42,945 bases of DNA from Candidatus Nitrosopumilus sp. (lineage in GTDB: Archaea > Thermoproteota > Nitrososphaeria > Nitrososphaerales > Nitrosopumilaceae), in NCBI GenBank assembly GCA_028448965.1, contig JAONQT010000004.1, forward strand, positions 1 through 42,945, given 5' to 3'. The notes under the pieces are model-generated. The model did no database searches. It was not told the origin of the DNA and saw only the letters and a list, made by a program, of their open reading frames with translations. The translations under genes were made by a program, and so were the position numbers. Of the stretch, positions 9,237 through 18,108 are shown in pieces; the first letter of the stretch is position 1; each line of letters begins with the position of its first letter.

Positions 9237-10010
9237 TTATTGTACTTCTTTTTCTAAAGCCCACTCATAACCTTCTGCTTCTAATTTTTGTGCAAGAGAT
9301 GCATCTCCTGTTTGTAGGACTTTGCCTTGTGCAAAGACATGTACGAAATCTAATTTATCTAAGAAATTTAGAATTCTGGCATAGTGCGTAATTATAATCA
9401 CTGTTGCATCTTTAGTTGAAACTTTACTTATTGCTTGAGCTACTGATTGAACTGCATCAATATCTAGTCCTGAATCTGGTTCATCTAAAATTGAAATTTT
9501 AGGTTTTAAGACTGCCATTTGTAATACTTCTGCACGTTTTTTCTCTCCTCCTGAAAACCCTTCATTTAGATATCTTGAAAGAAATTCTTCTCTTAATCCA
9601 ACTTTAGCTATATTTTCTTTAAGATATTTTTGGAATTCTCTTACGGTGATGAAAACTTCTCTATCGTCCCCATCCATTGCTTTACTTAGAGAGTTATATG
9701 CTGTTCTTAGAAAGTGGGAAAACCCTACTCCCGAAACTTCAGTTGGATATTGAAATGCTAGGAACAATCCTTTTTTTGCTCTCTGGTCTGCAGTTAATCC
9801 TAAAATACTTTCACCATTTAACAAAATATCTCCTTTAGTAACTTGATATTTTGGATGTGCAAGTAATGTGTAGGCAAGCGTACTTTTTCCTGAACCATTT
9901 GGTCCCATAATTGCATGCACTTCTCCAGGACCTGTCTTTAGATTAACTCCTTTGAGAATTTCTTTATCTCCTATTGATACGTGTAAATCTTTAATTTCTA
10001 ATATTGCCAT
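9237..10010 (-). CDS. sufC: Fe-S cluster assembly ATPase SufC
   Basis: MGPNGSGKSTLAYTLLAHPKYQVTKGDILLNG...SGGEKKRAEVLQMA...LDEPDSGLDIDA...ITHYARIL. Confidence 0.97.
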   Translation of the reverse strand: MAILEIKDLHVSIGDKEILKGVNLKTGPGEVHAIMGPNGSGKSTLAYTLLAHPKYQVTKGDILLNGESILGLTADQRAKKGLFLAFQYPTEVSGVGFSHFLRTAYNSLSKAMDGDDREVFITVREFQKYLKENIAKVGLREEFLSRYLNEGFSGGEKKRAEVLQMAVLKPKISILDEPDSGLDIDAVQSVAQAISKVSTKDATVIIITHYARILNFLDKLDFVHVFAQGKVLQTGDASLAQKLEAEGYEWALEKEVQ

Positions 10011-10092
10011 ATTAAAAATAATTTTGATTCTCTATATAATAGCGACGAAATTTAGCTGATCCTAATCTGTACTTTTAATCCTAAAATGAAAA

Positions 10093-10103
10093 GGGGGGGG
10101 GGG
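10093..10103. repeat. Homopolymer run of 11 G (11 C on the tfb/sufC coding strand)
   Basis: Direct reading: aaaatgaaaaGGGGGGGGGGGatgtatta. Confidence 0.95.
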
Positions 10104-10108
10104 ATGTA

Positions 10109-11062
10109 TTATTTGGCCAGAGATGGTCTTAAAGTGATTTTAAGTTTGTGACTTGTTAGAATCTCTTTACATCTATTTCTGATAGTGACTTCTGTAACTC
10201 CTGCAATACTTGAAACGTCTCTTTGTAGAACGTTTTGTCCAAGTAGTACTGATGAAACATACAGATATGCTGCAGCAATCCCATTTGGCGATTTTCCATC
10301 TGAAATACTGTTATCTTTTGTTTTCTCAGCAATTTCTAGGGCTAGTCTTTCTACTCTAACCTCTGTCTGTGTCATATTTGCTATCTTTGAGATGTACTTG
10401 TCCATAGTTAGTACTGGAGCTTTAATTGAGCCCATTTCCATTACCATGGTTCTGTAATATCTTGCTGCAAGTTTTGTTTTTGATTTAACATCTTTTGCTG
10501 GAACAATTCCTCGACAAATTTCTTCTAATGATCTTACCACATCACATTGTTTACATGCCATGTAGATTGTTGCTGCTGTAATGCAAGCTACTGATTTTCC
10601 TTTGACTTCTATGTGTCCGTCTAAGTTTCTATAAATCATTGAAGTAGTTTCTAACACATTTTTTGAAAGATTAAGTGATTCACATGTTTCGCCCATCTTT
10701 GCTAAAACATTTGCAAGTCGTCTTTCTTTTGGTGTTGATACTCTTACTCTTTGTTGCCATTTTCTGAGATGATTCATTTGGTTTGCAACTTCATTGTTAA
10801 TTCTTTTTCCACTGAAGTCTTTTGCACTAATTGAAATCTCAGTTGTTATTCCCAAATCATGTTGAGAATAGGTTGTTTGTCCTGTCGCTCTTGCAAGCTT
10901 CATTTTATCTTCGAGATTCGAACTTATTGTTTCTGGACCACTATCTGCAATCTGGTCATCGACAACTACTCCACAACCAGAACAGATTATTTCACCATTC
11001 TGCATGTCATCAACTAATGATGATCTACATTCAGGACAGCTTTGGGTTTGTAATATGTTCAT
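10109..11062 (-). CDS. tfb: Transcription initiation factor IIB (TFB)
   Basis: Zn ribbon CPECRSSLVDDMQNGEIICSGCGVVV plus two cyclin-like repeats; ITAATIYMACKQ. Confidence 0.97.
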   Translation of the reverse strand: MNILQTQSCPECRSSLVDDMQNGEIICSGCGVVVDDQIADSGPETISSNLEDKMKLARATGQTTYSQHDLGITTEISISAKDFSGKRINNEVANQMNHLRKWQQRVRVSTPKERRLANVLAKMGETCESLNLSKNVLETTSMIYRNLDGHIEVKGKSVACITAATIYMACKQCDVVRSLEEICRGIVPAKDVKSKTKLAARYYRTMVMEMGSIKAPVLTMDKYISKIANMTQTEVRVERLALEIAEKTKDNSISDGKSPNGIAAAYLYVSSVLLGQNVLQRDVSSIAGVTEVTIRNRCKEILTSHKLKITLRPSLAK

Positions 11063-11328
11063 CTTTTGTTTCTCCTAAATTTTTTTGGTTTAGTTACAGG
11101 GGATTGCTCAAACATGAAAACACGTTTTCCAATAAACTTGTTGATATTATTTGTTAAAGACGTTGCTGACGCAAACGGTCTTTTTACTGGACCAATTAGT
11201 TCCATTACTTTTGCAACTCTAGTTCCTTTGTCGTCACAAAGTATTTGTCCTTCAACCAATTCTTTTGATAGCTGAATTATTACTCTGCCACTTGCGGCTA
11301 GGTGCATTATTTCGCCTACCTCCTGCAA
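11059..11328 (-). CDS. gar1: H/ACA RNA-protein complex component Gar1
   Basis: MQEVGEIMHLAASGRVIIQL...GPVKRPFASATS...GKRVFMF. Confidence 0.88.
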   Translation of the reverse strand: MQEVGEIMHLAASGRVIIQLSKELVEGQILCDDKGTRVAKVMELIGPVKRPFASATSLTNNINKFIGKRVFMFEQSPVTKPKKFRRNKR

Positions 11329-11402
11329 TTAACAATAGTAGAAATGATTACACTATCATAGACTTCTGTCAACTTTACTTTAGCAAAGAGCTAGAATAGA
11401 TT

Positions 11403-11702
11403 TTATTTTGTTTGCTTAGCTCTTTTTGAAATAAGTTTAACTGAAATTTTGTTAAGAATACTTGTCTTAGAGGATCCTTTTGGTAACACAACATAGCCTG
11501 ATCTGACAAATGGTCTTTTTGGATATCTTACTTTATCCTCAGATTCTGTAATTTCAAATCCTGCAGATATTGTTGCATCTGTTAATTCTTTTAGTGATGG
11601 ATCAAAAACACATTTTTCTAATCTTAATCTTCTTCCTTTTGATTTTTTTAAATTTTTATTAAAATAATCCAACCATATTACGATGTGCTCGTAATCTTTC
11701 AT
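11403..11702 (-). CDS. srp19: Signal recognition particle 19 kDa protein
   Basis: MKDYEHIVIWLDYFNKNLKKSKGRRL...PKRPFVRSGYVVLP. Confidence 0.93.
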   Translation of the reverse strand: MKDYEHIVIWLDYFNKNLKKSKGRRLRLEKCVFDPSLKELTDATISAGFEITESEDKVRYPKRPFVRSGYVVLPKGSSKTSILNKISVKLISKRAKQTK

Positions 11703-11703
11703 T

Positions 11704-12087
11704 TTATTCTTTGAGTAAAACTGCGTTGACTATTCCGTTTTGTCCTGGTTTAGAAACAACTTTGCATTTACCTTCTTGTGTTTCAAGAATTGCACCTTTA
11801 CTGATTATTCCTCTTCTTTTATAATCATTGTTTGTAGTATTATCTAAAACTTTGATAATTTTTGATTTAACAACTTTAGCATTACCTGTTGCTAAATTAA
11901 CAAAATCAATTGATTTTAAAGCGACTTTATTATTACTTCCACGAACTCTTCTTGTCACTGTTACTTGAGCTCCGTTAATTGCTTCATTTGGATATCTATC
12001 CGTCTCATATTTTCTTCTAATTCTAAGTGGTTTCCTTCTTCCTCCAGTTATTTTACTGGTTGCTAAATTCTCTACTGATTTTCTCAC
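11704..12087 (-). CDS. rps8e: 30S ribosomal protein S8e
   Basis: SKITGGRRKPLRIRRKYETDRYPNEA...VRGSNNKVALKS...ISKGAILETQEGKCKVVSKPGQNGIVNAVLL. Confidence 0.96.
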   Translation of the reverse strand: MRKSVENLATSKITGGRRKPLRIRRKYETDRYPNEAINGAQVTVTRRVRGSNNKVALKSIDFVNLATGNAKVVKSKIIKVLDNTTNNDYKRRGIISKGAILETQEGKCKVVSKPGQNGIVNAVLLKE

Positions 12088-12153
12088 AAGAAATTAGTTG
12101 AATTACTCTAATTTATACAAAACGCCAAAAATTAGCCTTAAATGAAAAATTTA

Positions 12154-12732
12154 TCATTTACTTTCTGTTGTAATTTGTGGCACATTTTTTGCCTCACCTC
12201 TACTTGCAGTTTTTCTTACTTTGGAAAATAGTCTTGATTTTAGATCTTCTACATCTCCTTGAATTCCAAAATACTTCTGAAATTTTTCAGTTGTTGTATA
12301 AATTTTTAATCTACCTACATTTTGGTGAGTAATGTAATCTAATTGTCTTAATTCTTTTAGATGTGCATAAACTCCTGAACCTCTTGTTTCAACAAGTTGT
12401 TTTGATGCTATTGGTTGCATATATGCAATATATGACAATGTCTTTAAAGTTGCATTTGGTAAAACTGGTTTTGATGCATATCTTTTGACTGTTGAACTGT
12501 ATTCTGGTTTTAACTGCATTACATACGAACCATCTGGTAGTGTTGTAATTTCTAATGCTTTGAATGCTGTTTTTGTTTTTTTCATAATTGTTCCAAGTAA
12601 ATCTAATGTTTTTATTCTTGATTCTGTGCCTGATGCTCTGATAATATCTTCTATTCTAAGTGGACGCCCTGCTGAATATAGTGCTGATTCTATTCTTGCA
12701 GTTGCTTCATCCATATTTTCAATTTTGACCAT
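12154..12732 (-). CDS. scpB: Segregation and condensation protein ScpB-like
   Basis: ARIESALYSAGRPLRIEDI...LKTLSYIAYMQPIASKQLVETRGSGVYAHLKEL, winged-helix ScpB pattern; next to scpA-like gene. Confidence 0.85.
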   Translation of the reverse strand: MVKIENMDEATARIESALYSAGRPLRIEDIIRASGTESRIKTLDLLGTIMKKTKTAFKALEITTLPDGSYVMQLKPEYSSTVKRYASKPVLPNATLKTLSYIAYMQPIASKQLVETRGSGVYAHLKELRQLDYITHQNVGRLKIYTTTEKFQKYFGIQGDVEDLKSRLFSKVRKTASRGEAKNVPQITTESK

Positions 12733-12778
12733 TTTTTTATTATCCTTTAAAATTTAGTTTAAGAAACTTTCTCCATTT

Positions 12779-13459
12779 TTATTCAGTTAGTGTCTCTTCT
12801 TTCATGAGTATAATTTTGATATCATCATCTTGCTGTTCTAAGTCAACCTTTTGATCTCTTGCTAAAAATAATGCTGCAAAAAAACATCTAATTGAATCTA
12901 CTTGATCCAATTCTGCAATAATGTCTTGAAGTAATCCAAATCCTGCATCTGCAATTTTTTTCATAATTAGATCTTCATATTTTCCAATGATACTCTCTAA
13001 TGAAATAAAAAATTCTTGAAAATCCGGTGCTTCAATTGGCTCTATGTCTAATTTACTATTTCTTCTTGATTGTGGGTTTGCTATTGTACCAATAAGATTT
13101 TGTAGTAATCCTAACAAATCATCTAATGAAACTGGATATGTTGACTCATGTCTGTATGGAATATCTATTAATTCAATATCCACATCTGTTCTTTGAAAAC
13201 TTGGTTTTTTCTCCATAGCTGCTTTTTGTAACGCAAAAATACTTTCAACTTTCATTCTATAGATTAATGATGATGATAGTGCTGCCATTCCTGCAACCTT
13301 GAGATCTTTTCTGCCTGTTTTTTCTAGAATTTTTGCTAATAAATTTAAAATTTGAATTAGATCTATTTCCCAAACATCTTTTTTTACAACTGCTTTAGGA
13401 TCAAATAAAACATTGATTGGTTCTTGAGCAATACTATTTGGTGTTTGAGATTCACTCAC
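12779..13459 (-). CDS. scpA: Segregation and condensation protein ScpA-like (kleisin)
   Basis: Position directly upstream of scpB; WEIDLIQILNLLAKIL N-terminal kleisin-like segment and C-terminal IRCFFAALFLARDQKVDLEQQ. Confidence 0.8.
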   Translation of the reverse strand: MSESQTPNSIAQEPINVLFDPKAVVKKDVWEIDLIQILNLLAKILEKTGRKDLKVAGMAALSSSLIYRMKVESIFALQKAAMEKKPSFQRTDVDIELIDIPYRHESTYPVSLDDLLGLLQNLIGTIANPQSRRNSKLDIEPIEAPDFQEFFISLESIIGKYEDLIMKKIADAGFGLLQDIIAELDQVDSIRCFFAALFLARDQKVDLEQQDDDIKIILMKEETLTE

Positions 13460-13554
13460 AGGTTGACTATTTCATTATTCAATAATATCTAATGGCTCTA
13501 CTTTTTTCTTACTTCCAGTCAACTCTTATATTGTAAAGATAGGTTTTTTTCATT

Positions 13555-14607
13555 ATGAAATCTGCAAGGATTACCGCTCCTAATCAACCTCTTTCTATAT
13601 CTGAATCTGAAACTCCAAAACCTGAAGGTGATCAAGTATTAGTTAAAGTGGGCTCTGTCGGTGTTTGTCATAGTGATTTACACTTATGGGAAGGTGGTTA
13701 TGACCTTGGAGATGGCGAATTCATGAAAGTTACTGACAGAGGAGTAAAGTACCCTGTAACCCCTGGGCATGAAATTGTTGGTACCGTTGAAGATGTTGGT
13801 AGTAATGTCTCAGGAATCATAAAAGGTGATCAAGTACTTGTTTTCCCTTGGATTGGATGTGGTGCATGTCCTGCATGTAAAGTTGGAAATGAAAACTTAT
13901 GTGATACTCCAAAATCTATGGGTGTATTTCAAGATGGTGGATATTCTGATTATGCTTTAATTCCAAATTTTAAATATTTAGCAAAACTTGATGGCGTAGA
14001 TCCAGATGCTGCAACATCTCTTGCATGTTCTGGACTAACTGCATACACTGCAATTAAAAAAGCAAATAGCAACTCTCCTGAATTTCTTGTTATTGTTGGA
14101 GCTGGTGGTTTAGGATTGATGGGTGTTCAAATTGCAAACGCCATTACTGATGCAAAAATTATTTGTGTCGATATTGATGATCAAAAATTAAATACTGCAA
14201 AAGAAATGGGTGCTGATTTCATTATTAATTCTAAAGATTCTGATGCTACTCAAAAAATTATGTCTATTTGTAAGGATAAGGGGGCTGACAGTGTAGTTGA
14301 CTTTGTTAATGCTCCGCCAACTGCAAAACTTGATTTTGCTGTTTTGAGAAAAAGAGGAAATCTAGTTCTTGTGGGATTGTTTGGTGGTTCTATTGAATTA
14401 TCTTTAGTAACTATTCCACTAAAATCAATTACAATACAGGGTGCATATACTGGAAATTATGATGACATGGTAGAATTGCTTGCACTTGCACGAAAAGGAA
14501 CTCTTAACCCTGTTATCTCTAAGAGATATAATCTTGATGAGTGTAATGCTGCATTAGAGGATCTTAAAGCAAGAAAAATTATCGGGCGTGCTGTTATTAA
14601 TCCTTAA
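13555..14607 (+). CDS. Zinc-dependent alcohol dehydrogenase (MDR family)
   Basis: GVCHSDLHLWEG, PGHEIVGTVEDVG, CGACPACKVGNENLCD, VGAGGLGLMGVQ. Confidence 0.96.
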   Translation: MKSARITAPNQPLSISESETPKPEGDQVLVKVGSVGVCHSDLHLWEGGYDLGDGEFMKVTDRGVKYPVTPGHEIVGTVEDVGSNVSGIIKGDQVLVFPWIGCGACPACKVGNENLCDTPKSMGVFQDGGYSDYALIPNFKYLAKLDGVDPDAATSLACSGLTAYTAIKKANSNSPEFLVIVGAGGLGLMGVQIANAITDAKIICVDIDDQKLNTAKEMGADFIINSKDSDATQKIMSICKDKGADSVVDFVNAPPTAKLDFAVLRKRGNLVLVGLFGGSIELSLVTIPLKSITIQGAYTGNYDDMVELLALARKGTLNPVISKRYNLDECNAALEDLKARKIIGRAVINP

Positions 14608-14614
14608 TGTAAAT

Positions 14615-15184
14615 TTATTCTTCTAAAATCCATCCTGTTTCAATAACTTCCTTATCTTCTCGTTCTCCTACACCTGTTGCATATCTCCAAATGTACGTTG
14701 CATTTGTTTGCATACTTTCTTTTATTTTTAAAAGAGATTCTGTTTCAAAATTTAAATTTTTTTCTGCCGTTCCACATTCTTTACAAAATTTACATTTTTG
14801 ATCTAGTGTAATTGGATTCGTTTCAATTAATGGATATGCAGTACACGCTAGTGGTTTGTTTTCATAAATTTTACATGGAAATCCTCCATGTGTTGATTTA
14901 TTTCCACTTTCTGTATCTAAGAAAGGACAAGTGTTTCCATTTTCTTCAATTCCCATCAATTGATATGCTAAAATTTTTGATGGTTTTTGGTTTCTATTTT
15001 TAGAAATACCTATTCTTGGTAAAATTATGATTTTAATTTTTTTTGATTTTGCTAATTCTTCTATTCTTTTTTTTTCTTCTGGTAGTATCAATGAACCTAT
15101 CTTTCCAAATTGCTTGGTTGGATAATATTCTCTTTGTACACAACAATCTGAGCACTCATCAATACATCTAAACTCCATATACAT
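14615..15184 (-). CDS. YkgJ-like Fe-S/zinc cysteine-cluster protein
   Basis: ECSDCCVQ..., CPFLD, PCKIYENKPLACTAYPL, CKFCKECG. Confidence 0.85.
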   Translation of the reverse strand: MYMEFRCIDECSDCCVQREYYPTKQFGKIGSLILPEEKKRIEELAKSKKIKIIILPRIGISKNRNQKPSKILAYQLMGIEENGNTCPFLDTESGNKSTHGGFPCKIYENKPLACTAYPLIETNPITLDQKCKFCKECGTAEKNLNFETESLLKIKESMQTNATYIWRYATGVGEREDKEVIETGWILEE

Positions 15185-15286
15185 TAATTTTCATCCTAAT
15201 AGATAAAATTCCTTTTCATCTCTATTTTTCTAATTAATTATTTCAAAAACCTCATCAGTTATATGGTAACTTGATTCATTCCTGTT

Positions 15287-15598
15287 ATGGGTAAGCGTCA
15301 AGTAAAAAATGAAAGTGCTCTAAAAGAAATTCGTCTTCCTGAAGAAGGTGAGTTATTTGGTCGTGTATTGAAAATGATGGGTGGAGAAAATGTCATGATA
15401 AAATGTGATGATAATATAACTAGAAGAGGAAGAATTAGAGGTAAATTAAAACGAAGAGTATGGATTCGAGATAATGACATTGTAATTATTGCTCCATGGG
15501 ATTTTAAAGAACAAGAACGTGGTGATATTGTTTGGAGGTTCACATTACCTCAAGTTCAATGGCTCAAAGATAATGATCACATTGCAAAAGATTTCTAA
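15287..15598 (+). CDS. eif1a: Translation initiation factor aIF-1A
   Basis: LPEEGELFGRVLKMMGGENVMIKCDDNITRRGRIRGKLKRRVWIRDNDIVIIAPWDFKEQERGDIVWRF. Confidence 0.97.
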   Translation: MGKRQVKNESALKEIRLPEEGELFGRVLKMMGGENVMIKCDDNITRRGRIRGKLKRRVWIRDNDIVIIAPWDFKEQERGDIVWRFTLPQVQWLKDNDHIAKDF

Positions 15599-15647
15599 TT
15601 TTTAGATATACCTTAGTTAATATAGTGAATATGTTGTCTCAAGAATT

Positions 15648-15839
15648 ATGGAACAAGGTACCGTAAAATGGTTCAACCGTACTAAGGGCTTTGGTTTTAT
15701 CGAAAGAGAAGGTGGCGACGATATGTTCGTTCACAAATCTGACGTTGATGGATTCATTAACGAAGGCGATAAAGTCGAGTTTGAAATCGGTGAAGGACAA
15801 AAAGGCCCAGCCGCACAAAAAGTCAAAAAATTAGAGTAG
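15648..15839 (+). CDS. Cold-shock domain protein (CspA family)
   Basis: [36 protein letters not shown]...[17 protein letters not shown]. Confidence 0.97.
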   Translation: MEQGTVKWFNRTKGFGFIEREGGDDMFVHKSDVDGFINEGDKVEFEIGEGQKGPAAQKVKKLE

Positions 15840-15926
15840 ACATTTGAATTTTTAAATTAAGATTTCATCTATGTTTTCTTAAACAGTCTATTTTTTTATT
15901 ATTTTTATTTTCAAAAAACTTTGTGG

Positions 15927-16051
15927 TCCCGCGGGCATGAATTGAACATGCGACAACCCGGTTTCTGTATGCCTGATATGCTGTTTTTTCGGTCAGCCAT
16001 CTTAAGCCAACAACTACAGCCGGAAGCTCTACCAGGCTGAGCTACCACGGG
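15927..16051 (-). tRNA. tRNA-Tyr (GUA) with 51-nt intron (15963-16013); CCA is encoded (15924-15926)
   Basis: Reverse strand: CCCGTGG TA GCTC AGCCTGGTA GAGC, anticodon arm TCCGG-CTGTAG[intron]A-CCGGG, T-arm GCATG TTCAATT CATGC, CCGCGGG A CCA. C1-G72 with A73 is the archaeal tRNA-Tyr identity signature. Confidence 0.9.
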
Positions 16052-16146
16052 ACAAAAATTATGAGGATAATCCTATTAAAAAACCATCGTGCTTTTTCTA
16101 ATCCATATTTGATATATGGATAAATACTCTAAAAATTCCAATTAAT

Positions 16147-16761
16147 ATGGTGTCTGAATTAAAATTATCCTATTCTGGATATGTTTGTGCACCTTACCTG
16201 CATAATCGTGATTCTCTTGAACTAAAGGAGTCTTGGACAAGTTCTAAAAATATTGAAAAATTATATTTTGTTACAGGTACTTTTTCTGATGACAGTCAAC
16301 CTTATTTTTCAACTTCTGCTAATCATTATTTACTAGCTAAATTCAAAGATAGTTCTCTTATAGAAAAAAAATTATCTAAACATATTCAAGAAAAAACTTC
16401 ATTTGTATTTAATATTCGTGATGATCTTTTTGAAAGAGAAGTTTTGGGTACAACTAATTTTATTTCAATATATTATTTAGAATATGCTGAAGATGATGAA
16501 GATATGAAAGAAATTGCAGGTCTATTACTAAAAAGAGAAAAGATAGAAATTGCAGGTATTGGAACTATGAATACCACTTGCTCAATTCCATCTAAATTTA
16601 CTTTTCCATATTCTGAAAATATGATTGTAATTGAAGTTGCAAGTGAAAAAAGTCATCAGAGTGTAAAAAAATATTGTGATCAAACACAACGTGATGTTAC
16701 TCGAAAGGGCTTTACATTATCCAGTTTATTGAGTCTTTCAATTCTTGATCAGCTAAAGTAG
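16147..16761 (+). CDS. Hypothetical protein upstream of aIF5A
   Basis: ORF of 204 aa, no recognised family. Confidence 0.7.
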   Translation: MVSELKLSYSGYVCAPYLHNRDSLELKESWTSSKNIEKLYFVTGTFSDDSQPYFSTSANHYLLAKFKDSSLIEKKLSKHIQEKTSFVFNIRDDLFEREVLGTTNFISIYYLEYAEDDEDMKEIAGLLLKREKIEIAGIGTMNTTCSIPSKFTFPYSENMIVIEVASEKSHQSVKKYCDQTQRDVTRKGFTLSSLLSLSILDQLK

Positions 16762-16792
16762 AAGTTAAATATTCGAGCAAAAACTGTTTTTT

Positions 16793-17206
16793 ATGAGTAA
16801 ACCATCAGATTTGGGTTCTTTGAAAATTGGATCATACATTCTACTCCCACACACTGATCAACCTAGCGGTGAGGCTTGTAGGATTATTGAATATGATACA
16901 TCAAAACCTGGAAAACACGGTGCAGCAAAAGCCAGAATAGTTGGTCAAGGTATCTTTGATGGAAAAAATAGACCCCATGTCGGTCCTGTTAGTATGCAAA
17001 TTCACATTCCAATGATTAACAAAAAAGTTGGACAAATTATTTCAATTAATGGTGGCACCGTACAAGTTATGGATTCTGAATCATTTGAAACCATAGATGT
17101 TGCTATGATTGATGAGGCAGTTGAAGGGAAATTAGAAAATGGACAAAATGTTGAATATTGGGTTGTAATGGAACATACCAAAATTATGAGTATTAAAAAT
17201 AGTTAG
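16793..17206 (+). CDS. eif5a: Translation initiation factor aIF-5A
   Basis: LKIGSYILLPHTDQPSGEACRIIEYDTSKPGKHGAAKARIVGQGIFDGKNR, hypusine-site PGKHGAAK. Confidence 0.97.
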   Translation: MSKPSDLGSLKIGSYILLPHTDQPSGEACRIIEYDTSKPGKHGAAKARIVGQGIFDGKNRPHVGPVSMQIHIPMINKKVGQIISINGGTVQVMDSESFETIDVAMIDEAVEGKLENGQNVEYWVVMEHTKIMSIKNS

Positions 17207-17305
17207 ATTAATAATTTTATAGAGATACTTTATTTATTCAAATATAATATTGATCATTATATTTTAATCATAGCACTAAAATCCTGTGTCTTTTAAATTA
17301 TTACA

Positions 17306-17368
17306 GATGCTGATGATTATTGGAAAAGCCGTCTGATTTGTGATGACGATTATGAGTATTGAGGCATC
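17306..17368 (+). ncRNA. Candidate C/D-box sRNA (2'-O-methylation guide); D guide predicted to target C34 of elongator tRNA-Met
   Basis: Terminal stem GATGC/GCATC, C box cTGATGA (17310-17316), D' CTGA (17333-17336), C' GTGATGA (17340-17346), D-like TTGA (17359-17362); guides of 16 nt and 12 nt; intergenic. Confidence 0.7.
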
Positions 17369-17418
17369 TCTTTGAATACATTCTAGAATTTTATTAGACT
17401 GACTTTTTTATTAAAATT

Positions 17419-18108
17419 ATGAAATTAGCTTGCCTTTTTTCTGGTGGAAAGGATAGTACCTATGCTATTCATCTTGCTAAAAAACAAGGACATGACATTG
17501 TCTGTTTATTGAGTATATTTCCCAAATCTGAAGAAAGTCATCTCTTACATCATTCTAATTTAAAATGGACTAAATTACAATCTGAGTCAATGAACATTCC
17601 TCAATTGACTATCTATTCTACTTCTGATGAAACTAAAGATGAACTACTTGCAATGGAAAAATTATTACAAAAAGCAAAAAAAGACTTTCACATTGATGGC
17701 TTAGTTCATGGAGGAATTAAAAGTAAATTTCAAAAAGAAAAATTTGAAACTTTATGTTTAAATTTAAATTTAATTTCTATTGCACCCTTGTGGGAAACTA
17801 ATCCAAAAGAATACATGAATGAATTGATTGATTCTAATTTTGATTTTATAATGATTACCGTATCTTCTGATGGTTTAGATGAACGATGGCTAGGAAAATT
17901 AATTTCAAAATCTGATATTAACATTTTGAATAAACTATCTGATAAATTTGGATTTAATTTAAATTTTGAAGGTGGAGAATCTGAAACTTTTGTAATTAAC
18001 TGTCCTCTTTTTTCTTACCCTATCAAAATTAATCAATTTACAAAAAATTGGGATGGTTATAGAGGAAGGTTTGAAATAGTGGATGCGGAGTTAAATTACC
18101 ATGCTTGA
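17419..18108 (+). CDS. dph6: Diphthine--ammonia ligase-like ATP pyrophosphatase (DPH6 family)
   Basis: MKLACLFSGGKDSTYAIHLAKKQGHDI PP-loop; DGLVHGGIKS; PLW; GGESETFV. Confidence 0.92.
   Translation: MKLACLFSGGKDSTYAIHLAKKQGHDIVCLLSIFPKSEESHLLHHSNLKWTKLQSESMNIPQLTIYSTSDETKDELLAMEKLLQKAKKDFHIDGLVHGGIKSKFQKEKFETLCLNLNLISIAPLWETNPKEYMNELIDSNFDFIMITVSSDGLDERWLGKLISKSDINILNKLSDKFGFNLNFEGGESETFVINCPLFSYPIKINQFTKNWDGYRGRFEIVDAELNYHA

Noticed and set aside
15963-16013. CTGA inside the tRNA-Tyr intron as a possible D box of an intron-encoded guide RNA
   Set aside because: No C box (RTGATGA) or matching guide layout.
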